A DNA stretch of 64,000 bases from assembly GCA_003222245.1 (NCBI GenBank), contig QHVH01000014.1, positions 124,001 through 188,000 on the forward strand, read 5' to 3'. The notes below the pieces were generated by a model. It saw only the letters and a program-made list of their open reading frames with translations, searched no databases and was not told the origin of the DNA. Below are positions 49,212 to 56,561 of the stretch, in pieces. The position numbers were made by a program, and so were the translations under genes. The number at the start of each line of letters is the position of its first letter. The stretch's first letter is position 1. The DNA is from Blastocatellia bacterium AA13. GTDB lineage: Bacteria; Acidobacteriota; Blastocatellia; UBA7656.

Positions 49212-49916
49212 TCAACCGCTGAGGTCGCAGAAACTGTACGGTGGCCAGGGGCCGCTCGTCAAGAAGCGTAAAGCGATTCGCTCGGCCAGCCCGGCGGACA
49301 CCCTGTGGCGATATTCCTCAAGTCGATGTCGCTCGACAAGGTGCGCCGCCGATAACGCCAGCGAACCTCCCGGCCTGACCTGTACCACGGATTCGCGAAC
49401 ACAACATTCCACAATCGACGCAAGCCAGCTCGCGATTTCTTCGCCGTGCTCCTTCAACGACTCAGACTCTTCGAGCTCGCGGCGCTTTGCCATCAAAAAA
49501 CGGCTTCCCGGTCCGGTTTCAGCCGAAACAACTCTTGAGCGTTCCGCGCCTTCATCATCTTTTTTTTCAGGACGCCAGATGATCTTCACCGACATCTCGA
49601 CCGATCCTCGCACACGGTTCAATTGAAGAAGGAGCTTTTCAAAATTCGATTCGACATAGGACTCTAGCTTCTCTTGACTCACCAGCGTACCGAAGCGAAA
49701 CGGCAGCGGTGTTGTAGCGGCCAGAATCGAAGCTACGACTCTCTCGTGCGAAAGAACGGCGCCCCTGTTTACCGGAACCATCGCCCCATCGAAATCACTC
49801 ACCACCGCGGCGAGGCCGCGCGTATCGATGAGATACACCGGCGCTTCCGCTACCCCGCTCGAGCCGATCATTTCGAGCTTGATGTCGTCACCGAGGCAAT
49901 ATGCATATAGGCTCAC
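49212..49916 (-). CDS. Gas vesicle protein GvpF/L family, copy 3
   Basis: A 234-residue GvpF/L protein. It has the N-terminal beta-strand region (SLYAYCLGDDIKLEMIG, then YLIDTRGLAAVVSDFDGAM), the TPLPFRFGTLVSQEKLESYV motif, and the C-terminal SGPWPPYSFCDLS box. GvpF and GvpL bind GvpA and start the assembly. The start is a GTG at 49916, 6 nt after the gvpA-family gene stop. I cannot tell F from L, since this operon has three such proteins. Confidence 0.92.
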   Translation of the reverse strand: MSLYAYCLGDDIKLEMIGSSGVAEAPVYLIDTRGLAAVVSDFDGAMVPVNRGAVLSHERVVASILAATTPLPFRFGTLVSQEKLESYVESNFEKLLLQLNRVRGSVEMSVKIIWRPEKKDDEGAERSRVVSAETGPGSRFLMAKRRELEESESLKEHGEEIASWLASIVECCVRESVVQVRPGGSLALSAAHLVERHRLEEYRHRVSAGLAERIALRFLTSGPWPPYSFCDLSG

Positions 49917-49922
49917 GTTGAT

Positions 49923-50180
49923 CTATTCCGGCTTTTGTAATTGATTCGCCGCGGAGCCGATCGCGGAAATTTCGGCATGTGCTTCCTCGCGGCTGAGCAA
50001 GATCTCTTTTATTGTTTCGACGGAGCTCAACAACACGTTGAGACCGAGATAGATAAGATCCACGCCGGCAACCGAAATCGTTATCTGACCGCTGATCACC
50101 AGTCCTCGGCTAAGAACGTGATCGAACGTCTCGAGCAGAGACAGCTCATTCTCATCGAAGTCGTCGAGTATGTCGGTCAT
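49923..50180 (-). CDS. GvpA-family minor protein (GvpM/S-like)
   Basis: An 85-residue GvpA paralogue: LSLLETFDHVLSRGLVISGQ, ITISVAGVDLIYLGLNVLLS, then a polar tail. It departs from GvpA (Ser-Arg for Asp-Lys, ISG for VDA), so it is probably a minor tip or nucleation protein of the J/M/S group. Its ATG overlaps the stop of the preceding gvpF/L gene (ATGA), so they are coupled. Confidence 0.87.
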   Translation of the reverse strand: MTDILDDFDENELSLLETFDHVLSRGLVISGQITISVAGVDLIYLGLNVLLSSVETIKEILLSREEAHAEISAIGSAANQLQKPE

Positions 50181-50869
50181 TGCTGCTCCGAGGCGAAGTT
50201 ATACGCCGGCCACGGACCTGTCAGCTCAATTTGAAAGCCTGCTGCTCCATGCTCAACGGCCAACTGCTCCGCCGCAGCGCGAAATTCGGAGAAGCGGCTG
50301 CGTGAAACCAGAAAAGCCATCTTCGCGACGATGTCGCCGCGCGCGGACGGCTCAGGCTTCAACACGCGCAGCCTTTTTTCCGCATCGCTTGCGGCCGCGA
50401 GTCCGTGTTCTATTAAACCGGCCACGCGCTTCGATTCGATTCGCGCTTCGTCGGCCAACGAAGACTCGATCTCCTTGCGCAAAAGATATGCCTCGCCGGC
50501 GAAAGCGGCCGCGGCTCTGGCCTCCAGGGCGCGGAGGCGTTCGCTTAAGGAAGTGACGGCCTTCAACAACATCGCGCGGTCTCGAAATATGGTCACGCCC
50601 CACTCTTCCCTTCCCCGCAGACGGCCGATGATCGCCTTCAGTTCTTCCTCTCGCTCCTCGAGCATCAGCTTGACCCCGCTGCTCTTGAAGTAGATTGCGC
50701 CGAATCGCAGCGGCACAACGGCGGCCCGCGCGGCGAAGAACTCGACTACCCTTTCGTGGCGAATTGCTCGAACCGCCGTCCACTCGGGATCGGCCAATCT
50801 ACTCTCGAGTACTTCTTCCGCATAGTCGCCCGGTGCTTGATCGCTTCTCTGCCTTGCCGGAGCGCTCAC
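50177..50869 (-). CDS. Gas vesicle protein GvpF/L family, copy 2, short N-terminus
   Basis: A 230-residue GvpF/L protein that lacks the first 40 or so residues (the YVYG-type strands) of the family; it begins in the region before RAIRHERVVEFFAARAAVVP and LRFGAIYF. The C-terminal box TGPWPAYNFASE is kept. A long helical region (about 90-160) follows. The GTG start overlaps the stop of the response regulator gene (GTGA), so truncation is real or comes from fusion of the regulator gene with the lost N-terminal part. Possibly a specialised adaptor. Confidence 0.86.
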   Translation of the reverse strand: MSAPARQRSDQAPGDYAEEVLESRLADPEWTAVRAIRHERVVEFFAARAAVVPLRFGAIYFKSSGVKLMLEEREEELKAIIGRLRGREEWGVTIFRDRAMLLKAVTSLSERLRALEARAAAAFAGEAYLLRKEIESSLADEARIESKRVAGLIEHGLAAASDAEKRLRVLKPEPSARGDIVAKMAFLVSRSRFSEFRAAAEQLAVEHGAAGFQIELTGPWPAYNFASEQQ

Positions 50870-51261
50870 TCTCCAGTCGGCGGCTCTTTGCCTGAATCCG
50901 CCAATAGCTCTTTGACGTCGGCTACCAACTCGTCAAAAAGTAGCGGTTTGGAAATCGCGCGGGTGGCTCCCGTTCTAATGGCGTCATCCATCACTTCTTG
51001 CGTCGCGGCGGTTAGAACCAGAATTGGGATACTCTGACTCCCCGGCCGAACCCTTAGCTCTTTTATCATTTCGATTCCGTTCAGCTTGGGCATTTCGACA
51101 TCAGTGATTATCAGGTCAGGGCGCTCTGCATTCGCCAGGTACAATCCTTCCTGACCATTAGCAGCGAGTATAACGTCGAAGTCTTCAGAGGTTAAATGAA
51201 GGTGAATCAGCTCGCGGGTGTCCAGCGTGTCGTCTACTACCAGGATCTTTGATTTCGGCAT
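50866..51261 (-). CDS. Single-domain response regulator inside the gvp operon
   Basis: A 131-residue receiver with no output domain: VVDDTLDTRELIH (acidic pair), phospho-acceptor Asp in LIITDVEMPKLNG (about residue 53), conserved Thr in VLTAATQ and Lys in AISKPLLFDEL. It ends PPTGE and its stop overlaps the start of gvpF/L copy 2, so both are made together. A partner protein must carry the output; the neighbouring GvpF/L or the ATPase are candidates. Phosphorylation by the two kinases at the operon end is plausible. A weak TTGCAA-18-TACAAA promoter-like pair lies in the 125 nt before it. Confidence 0.9.
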   Translation of the reverse strand: MPKSKILVVDDTLDTRELIHLHLTSEDFDVILAANGQEGLYLANAERPDLIITDVEMPKLNGIEMIKELRVRPGSQSIPILVLTAATQEVMDDAIRTGATRAISKPLLFDELVADVKELLADSGKEPPTGE

Positions 51262-51386
51262 GCAGAACCGAAGCCTTTCGCGGGAATCTTGCCGAGGTCA
51301 TCTTTTGTACGCTGGTCAGAACCGTTTTTGCAAGATAAAAGGATTGAGCGTTCTTCTGCTTTCATGAGTTTTATCGACAGATGATC

Positions 51387-53459
51387 TTATTTGCTCGACC
51401 TAGTCGACTCGCGCACGCTTGAGAAATACTCCCGCAGCAGTTTGGGCCCGCGCACTTCGTGAGGCTGTTGCTCGCCGATAAAGACCGTAGCCTTCGCGCG
51501 GAATCGACGACGAAACGAATGAACGATCTCTTGTTGCTCGGTGCGCCGCTCATTACACCAGTCACAGGACTTCGCGGCCGTGGAAGGTATTACGTTATTG
51601 ACGATCAACCGCCGCATCGGGACTCTGAGCCTCTCCAGGTCACGCGCGAGTCTGATGCTCTCCTCCAGGCTTGCGAGTTCCGGAATCGCTACGCCTACGA
51701 ACTCACACTTATCGCTATCCACCAGCAGCGCGGCGACGCGCTTGATGTTTTTTGACATCGTGACCAGCTCGCGAGCTATGTTCTCTTCCGCCGCCACCGC
51801 TTTGTACTTCAGCAGCAGCTTCATGAAAATGCGCACCCATGAAAGCGCAATGTCCGGCAGTTCCAGAAAACGCACCAGATGGCCGGTCGGCGCGGTATCA
51901 AGCACGATCGAAGAATACGATCCGTCGCGCAGCAGTTCGCTTATCGCCCCGAGCGCCGCTATTTCGTCTATGCCGGGCGGCGCAAGAGTCATTATTTCTC
52001 TCATGGCATCGCGATCGAATTGAATCTCCCATCCCGATTCGCCCGTAAGCGAGTCGAACCATTCATCGCTCCATCTTTGATATCGCTCCTTGAATTGCTG
52101 GAATCGCGCCGCGGGGTCTATTTCAATGCCATCAAGATTCCGAAGCCCGGCGACTCCGCGCTTGAGCTCGCCTATGTTCTCGTCAAAGCTGTCGGACAGC
52201 GAGTGAGCCGGATCCGTGGAAAACACGAGCACGCGCGAGCGGCGGTTTCGCTCCGCAAGCGCGAGTGATGCAGCCGCGGCCATCGTTGTCTTACCAACAC
52301 CTCCCTTGCCTCCGAATATAAGCAGGCGCCGAGGCTCGAGCGTTAACCCCGCTGAGTCCGGGTGACTCGCGATACTCTTTTTCGGTTTGTGACCTCCTGG
52401 CGCCGGCCGCCTTGTCGCCGCGAGTTGATCTCCCATCTCGCCTTCAGAAGAGGCGTTCCAAATCCGGCGGCCAATTTCGGTGAGATCCGCCTGGCCGCGT
52501 ACAGCGTGGGCGGCCTGAGGCACAAAATGACATCGAAGTCCTTTGAACTCTCGCCGCACTCTTTTTAACATCGGCTGCTGGGCCGTTGCGCGCGCGCCGC
52601 AAAAGCCGCAGTCATTTCGCGGCCTCTCCACTCTATTGATGATCAGATCGGTTATCGGCACGCCTTCACTTCGAAGAAACGCGAAGTAACGGGAGGTCTC
52701 CTCGACGATCATCGCTTCGGGGATTGTCACGAGCGTGAACGCGGTAGTTTTGGGCTTGTACAACATCTCGCGCACGCGGTCGAGCCGCTTACCGAGTTCC
52801 GAGAGGAATAATTCAATTTCGTCGGCTTTCGCCCGCTTTCGCCGCGCAAAACGGGCGATCAGAAAGCGGTGTTTTTCAGCGATAAGGTCGAGTGCATTGA
52901 TCCATTGAGCGAACACCTTCGGCAGTTGAAGAAGCCGCGTCGTGTGACCCGACGGGGCGGTGTCCACGACGATTCGAGCGTATTCTCCATCGCCAGCGGT
53001 CTCGCTGAGCTCGAACAACCCCATCACTTCGTCCATTCCCGGCAGCGAGAGATTCAGGATTTCGTTGATGTCGCTTCGATCCAGAAAGGTGCCTTCGTCC
53101 GCGATTCGCGCGAGCGTCGATCCGTGTTCTTTTTTGAAGGCATCTAGAGCAGCGGCGGAGTCCATCTCGCGCGCGAAAAGCTTTGCTCGTTTCCGTGCCG
53201 CTACTTCGACAATGCGAGGGCCGATCTTTTTATCGAGGATATCCGAGAGTGAGTGCGCGGGATCGGTAGAGAACAAGAGAATGCGCTCGTCCTGCCGCGC
53301 CTGCTCAAGCAAGCACAGCGCGGTCGCGCAGGCGACGGTCGTCTTACCGACACCGCCCTTGCCTCCGAAAAAGAAGAACCTGGTTTCGGGAATCGTGACG
53401 GACGATGATTCTGACTTCTTCTTTGCTCGGGAGGGAGGAGGGGATTTCCTGGAAGTCAC
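51387..53459 (-). CDS. Tandem ArsA/Get3-family ATPase
   Basis: About 690 residues with two ArsA-type halves. Each half has a deviant Walker A GGKGGVGKTT (about residue 32 and about residue 392) followed by a DPAHSLSD switch (STDPAHSLSD), and each ends in a CxxC pair (Cys284/287 in DCGFCG; Cys632/635 in SCDWCN). Get3 uses such a CxxC to bind zinc between two subunits; here one chain could fold as its pseudo-dimer. ArsA arsenite cysteines are not apparent, and no arsB or arsR is near. I prefer the GTG at 53459, 4 nt after the gvpG stop; a TTG at 53501 would overlap gvpG by 38 nt. Confidence 0.85.
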   Translation of the reverse strand: MTSRKSPPPSRAKKKSESSSVTIPETRFFFFGGKGGVGKTTVACATALCLLEQARQDERILLFSTDPAHSLSDILDKKIGPRIVEVAARKRAKLFAREMDSAAALDAFKKEHGSTLARIADEGTFLDRSDINEILNLSLPGMDEVMGLFELSETAGDGEYARIVVDTAPSGHTTRLLQLPKVFAQWINALDLIAEKHRFLIARFARRKRAKADEIELFLSELGKRLDRVREMLYKPKTTAFTLVTIPEAMIVEETSRYFAFLRSEGVPITDLIINRVERPRNDCGFCGARATAQQPMLKRVRREFKGLRCHFVPQAAHAVRGQADLTEIGRRIWNASSEGEMGDQLAATRRPAPGGHKPKKSIASHPDSAGLTLEPRRLLIFGGKGGVGKTTMAAAASLALAERNRRSRVLVFSTDPAHSLSDSFDENIGELKRGVAGLRNLDGIEIDPAARFQQFKERYQRWSDEWFDSLTGESGWEIQFDRDAMREIMTLAPPGIDEIAALGAISELLRDGSYSSIVLDTAPTGHLVRFLELPDIALSWVRIFMKLLLKYKAVAAEENIARELVTMSKNIKRVAALLVDSDKCEFVGVAIPELASLEESIRLARDLERLRVPMRRLIVNNVIPSTAAKSCDWCNERRTEQQEIVHSFRRRFRAKATVFIGEQQPHEVRGPKLLREYFSSVRESTRSSK

Positions 53460-53463
53460 ATCC

Positions 53464-53787
53464 TTAGTTTTCGCCGTGGTTCCAGAACTCCTCGTCGTCA
53501 AAGTTGGTCTCGACCACTATGGATGAGGACTGGGCGGTGTGAATCTGGCTGAGTGATTCTTGCTGGCGCTCTTTGATTACGCGAAGCCGGGAGAACAACT
53601 CGGCTTCGATTTCTCGATGCTCTTCGTCCGAGACCTCGTTCAACTCACGCCGCATCTCGAGCTCGAGCAACTGATGCTTGATGACGCTTTCGTCGTTCAA
53701 CTCCTGGTCCGCGATTTTCTGAATCTGACCCAAGATGAAACTGAATCCGCTGATGGGCGCCAGCAGGATGTCATCGATAAGAAACAT
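53464..53787 (-). CDS. gvpG: Gas vesicle protein GvpG
   Basis: A 107-residue GvpG, start MFLIDDILLAPISGFSFILG, then IQKIADQELNDESVIKHQLL and a long charged helix (ELEMRRELNEVSDEEHREIE). GvpG is a small assembly factor in the minimal set with F, J, K, L. The ATG at 53787 has GAGGTG 6 nt upstream; the frame runs further into gvpF/L copy 1 but only from this start does it match. It is 5 nt after that gene. Confidence 0.92.
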   Translation of the reverse strand: MFLIDDILLAPISGFSFILGQIQKIADQELNDESVIKHQLLELEMRRELNEVSDEEHREIEAELFSRLRVIKERQQESLSQIHTAQSSSIVVETNFDDEEFWNHGEN

Positions 53788-53792
53788 CGGCG

Positions 53793-54617
53793 TCACCTCA
53801 GAATCGATTCCGACTCCACGCTTCCGCGTTCCAGCTTCAGCCTTATGTGAACGAAATTGTAGGGCGGCCACGGCCCGCTGTACTTGAACGAGAGGTTCCC
53901 ATCGTACCTGGCCGCGATCTCTTTGACCATTTGATCGAACTCGGTCTCGCGGGCGCGCTCGACAAGGAAAGCGACATTTAAAATCATTTTGTCGCCTATC
54001 GCCTTGTTTGCGCGGGAGGCAACGGCGACGTCGCGGAGCGCGGAATAGACTTCCCGAACGTACGCATCGGCCTGTTCGATGAGCGCTCCTTCAACCAGGC
54101 GGCCAAGCTGCATTCGAGCGAAATAGGTAGAGCCGCCCGCTCGCAGGGTGATCTGATCCTTGAGATTGCGAATTTCTTCGTTTTCGTCTTCGATTCCCGC
54201 TATTACGCGGTCGCGATCCCAATTGACTTTGAGGCCGAACTCGACCTTGCCTTCCATCTTCGCAAAGACGTCTTGCAGCGCGTCATAGGTTCCGCGCATC
54301 AGTTCTATGATGTCCTGTTCGGTGCGGAACAGCGCGCCGAACGCCATCGGTAAGACTGTGAACTCGCTCATCACTGTCTCGTTGACCTGTTCGTGAGCGA
54401 ACACGTTTTCGCGTGTCGGGTCATAAACCACGAGCGGTGTGTTTGAAACGACCGAAGCGATATCGCCGTAGTGAACTGTGTATACCTCATCGCCTCGACC
54501 GCCAATTCCCATAGGTCCGAATGAGCGTGGTTCCTTCACCTGGATTATGCAATAGACATATTTACCTTCGGCCAGAGTCGCGGGTGTGGTCTGCTCCGGT
54601 TCAAGAGTGGTACTCAT
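53793..54617 (-). CDS. Gas vesicle protein GvpF/L family, copy 1
   Basis: A 274-residue GvpF/L of full length: KYVYCIIQVKEPRSFGPMGI at the start, YTVHYGDIASVVSNTPLVVY, VLPMAFGALFRTEQDIIELM in the middle and YSGPWPPYNFVHIRLKLERG near the end. It is the first gene of the operon, about 70 nt after a near-consensus promoter. The C-terminal 20 residues (SVESESILR) run past the usual end. It binds GvpA in other systems. Confidence 0.95.
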   Translation of the reverse strand: MSTTLEPEQTTPATLAEGKYVYCIIQVKEPRSFGPMGIGGRGDEVYTVHYGDIASVVSNTPLVVYDPTRENVFAHEQVNETVMSEFTVLPMAFGALFRTEQDIIELMRGTYDALQDVFAKMEGKVEFGLKVNWDRDRVIAGIEDENEEIRNLKDQITLRAGGSTYFARMQLGRLVEGALIEQADAYVREVYSALRDVAVASRANKAIGDKMILNVAFLVERARETEFDQMVKEIAARYDGNLSFKYSGPWPPYNFVHIRLKLERGSVESESILR

Positions 54618-54694
54618 TCTAACTCTCTCTTTTGTTTATTCTTCTTTTACGGCAGAGCTTAGCTGGATCCAATCATCTACTTACAAACGTCCGG

Positions 54695-54723
54695 ATTCTA
54701 CGAACACCATCTACCCCTGTCAA
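54695..54723 (-). promoter_or_regulatory. Promoter of the gas-vesicle operon with possible operator
   Basis: On the minus strand TTGACA (54723-54718) and TAGAAT (54700-54695) are 17 nt apart. The -35 box lies within the short inverted repeat CCCCTTGACAGGGG, and upstream of it the word CCTCCCCTT occurs twice in tandem (about 54720-54741). A repressor or activator binding these could control the operon. There is no sigma54-type GG-N10-GC pair. Confidence 0.82.
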
Positions 54724-54817
54724 GGGGAGGAAAGGGGAGGTGAATGCTAAACAGACAATAGATCAGGGAGGGATACACGAGGGTATTTGAAGCAACTATG
54801 GTTTAGTGAGTACGCGG

Positions 54818-54970
54818 TCAACCCTTGTGCTTGAAATACTGAACAGCTCTCTCGTGATGCTCGGCCTTTTCCCTGCTATCGAAGGTTCCGAGGTTCTTCC
54901 GTTTTCCTGTTTTGGGATCCTTCTTACGGGAATATAGTCGATACTCGCCCGATTTGAGTTTTCTAATCAT
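54818..54970 (-). CDS. Small conserved basic protein, 50 residues
   Basis: An uninterrupted frame starting MIRKLKSGEYRLYSRKKDPK and ending YFKHKG, with GGAGG 10 nt before the ATG. It has the pattern LYSRKKDPKTGKRKNLGTFD and ends in EKAEHHERAVQYF, a small family seen in many bacteria that resembles the N-terminal three-stranded DNA-contact unit of tyrosine integrases; no activity is established. It is too short to be found by length alone. It lies between the YggT gene and the gas-vesicle promoter. Confidence 0.75.
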   Translation of the reverse strand: MIRKLKSGEYRLYSRKKDPKTGKRKNLGTFDSREKAEHHERAVQYFKHKG

Positions 54971-55031
54971 CTAACATAAACCTCCGTTACGCGTTTCAGT
55001 CGCTTCACGCCTAAAACTCTTCGTTCGATTC

Positions 55032-55550
55032 TCAGATTGTAGTCTTTCTCTCCGCGAGCAGTCTCAAGAGTCCGTTGATTCCCAGGTGAAGCAAAATGTA
55101 CACAACCAGCGCGACGATATCCGAAACCCTCAGTTGGAAGCGCCCGCTGCCCAGATCCGGCAGCAGTCGATAAAAGGGACCCAGCAACGGCGCGGTCAGC
55201 GCGTCGATAAATCGTTTGAACCCGCTTGAATCTCGCGCGCCAAGCACCTCCAGAAAAATTTCCAGACCTATGAGTGCATAAATGATAAAGAATATGTAGT
55301 CGACGACCTGCGAGATGCGAGCAGCGCCTCTCGCTCGTTCAATCTCCGTTTCGGTGGAGGCGATCTCCCGGATAGACTTTTCCTCTAATCGGTCGCCGAT
55401 CACCGCGGCCTGCTCTCGGCGCTGCCGGTCTTTATCTTCGACCTGCCGTGCGATCTCGGCCTGCATGCCTTCGCGAACAGTTCCTTTAAGCTCCTGATAG
55501 CGAGCTACTCGTTCCGACTCGTCGACCGCCAATTTTTGATCTTCAGTCAT
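55032..55550 (-). CDS. YggT-family membrane protein
   Basis: A 172-residue protein with a charged, helical N-terminal half (about 1-80, many Glu, Arg and Gln) followed by two or three membrane helices (VVDYIFFIIYALIGLEIFLE and VSDIVALVVYILLHLGINGL). The loop LTAPLLGPFYRLLPDLGSGR is the YggT motif. YggT proteins are linked to osmotic and acid tolerance and cell-envelope processes. 28 nt after the GlsB gene. Confidence 0.85.
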   Translation of the reverse strand: MTEDQKLAVDESERVARYQELKGTVREGMQAEIARQVEDKDRQRREQAAVIGDRLEEKSIREIASTETEIERARGAARISQVVDYIFFIIYALIGLEIFLEVLGARDSSGFKRFIDALTAPLLGPFYRLLPDLGSGRFQLRVSDIVALVVYILLHLGINGLLRLLAERKTTI

Positions 55551-55578
55551 GTTTTCTGTTCCCTTCTTTTGCCCGCCC

Positions 55579-55878
55579 TCACGCTATCCAGCGTCGCCGG
55601 AAGAGACCAAGCGCGGCGACGAACAGGGCAGATCCAATGATCGACCAGACGACGGGATATGAGTGGCCGCCAACATCGACGGCAAATATTTCGTGCAGGC
55701 CGAGCGCGCCGGCGATCCACATTCCCAACAGCGCGCCTATAAACCCGAGCGCAATCGACGCCAAACAACCCCCGTGGCTATAACCGGCTATCGACTGCCC
55801 TATAGCTCCGCAGATTCCCGCGATGAGCAGGAGAATCAACAGGGAGGTCAGCGTCATCGTCTGGTGGCCTAATTCCAT
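55579..55878 (-). CDS. GlsB/YeaQ/YmgE stress-response membrane protein
   Basis: A 99-residue protein with three membrane helices and glycine-rich segments (LIAGICGAIGQSIAGYSHGG, CLASIALGFIGALLGMWIAG, WSIIGSALFVAALGLF), typical of the GlsB/YeaQ/YmgE group formerly called transglycosylase-associated. The ATG at 55878 has GGAG 10 nt upstream; a second ATG at 55857 is possible. First gene of a small minus-strand run (GlsB, YggT, 50-residue protein) leading to the gas-vesicle operon. Confidence 0.87.
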   Translation of the reverse strand: MELGHQTMTLTSLLILLLIAGICGAIGQSIAGYSHGGCLASIALGFIGALLGMWIAGALGLHEIFAVDVGGHSYPVVWSIIGSALFVAALGLFRRRWIA

Positions 55879-56561
55879 AGGTATTCGTCTCCGCCGCCGT
55901 TTAATTGCAGCCTATGCTTGTCCCGCAAGCATTGTGCCTCGCTTCGCACTCTATGTTTCTCATCATCGAAAGACAGAAGACGGGACGCACGGAGTGTATT
56001 GATATCCATCGGTCGATGTACGAATGAAAGACAGGCGTTGTAGGTTTGCTAAATGCGTATGATAAGAATTATTAAGGATTTGGACGCATGCCGCCGATGT
56101 GGATTATGGCCTATCCGTTGCTCTAGTCACCGCCGATGGGTACGGGCCAAGATCGGAATTGCAAGGAGGTCTGGGGATTTGGCGGGATGGCGGCGCTAGT
56201 AGAGTCCTCGTCCGCACGGCGGTCCCGCTGGTCTTTGACTTGGGATGGAAGGGGTCCGGGCCGAGCCGGAGTCCTCTATCGGAGCTGGTGCTTCGAGCGG
56301 TAAAGAGGTTACGCATGAAGCTTCCGGCGAAAGACAAGTCAGTCGCATTGCTTCCTGCTTGTCCCGTGCCCATTCGCTAAGATTCATCACTTGCGTCGGA
56401 AACTGAATGGATCCCTTGCGGTTCGGAAGAGGATACCATCGTGCCTTATACTGCGTCCTTTGATTCGTGTCTCGAATTCTGAACCCTCCTGTGTTCCCTG
56501 CAGTCCGAAGCCGCTAAGCCTTGTTCGCTTCGATGAATCGGAATAGAGTCTCCCTCGGATT
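55879..56561. other. Intergenic region between divergent genes
   Basis: 683 nt without a supported gene. There is a 7-bp hairpin ATGCTTG/CAAGCAT at 55913-55931 before the GlsB gene. Open frames at 56099-56380 (plus) and on the minus strand lack a ribosome-binding site and family features. Confidence 0.4.

Noticed and set aside
51387-53501. ArsA as an arsenite efflux ATPase
   Set aside because: No arsB, arsR, arsD or arsC gene is near, the arsenite cysteines are not apparent, and the gene lies inside the gvp operon.
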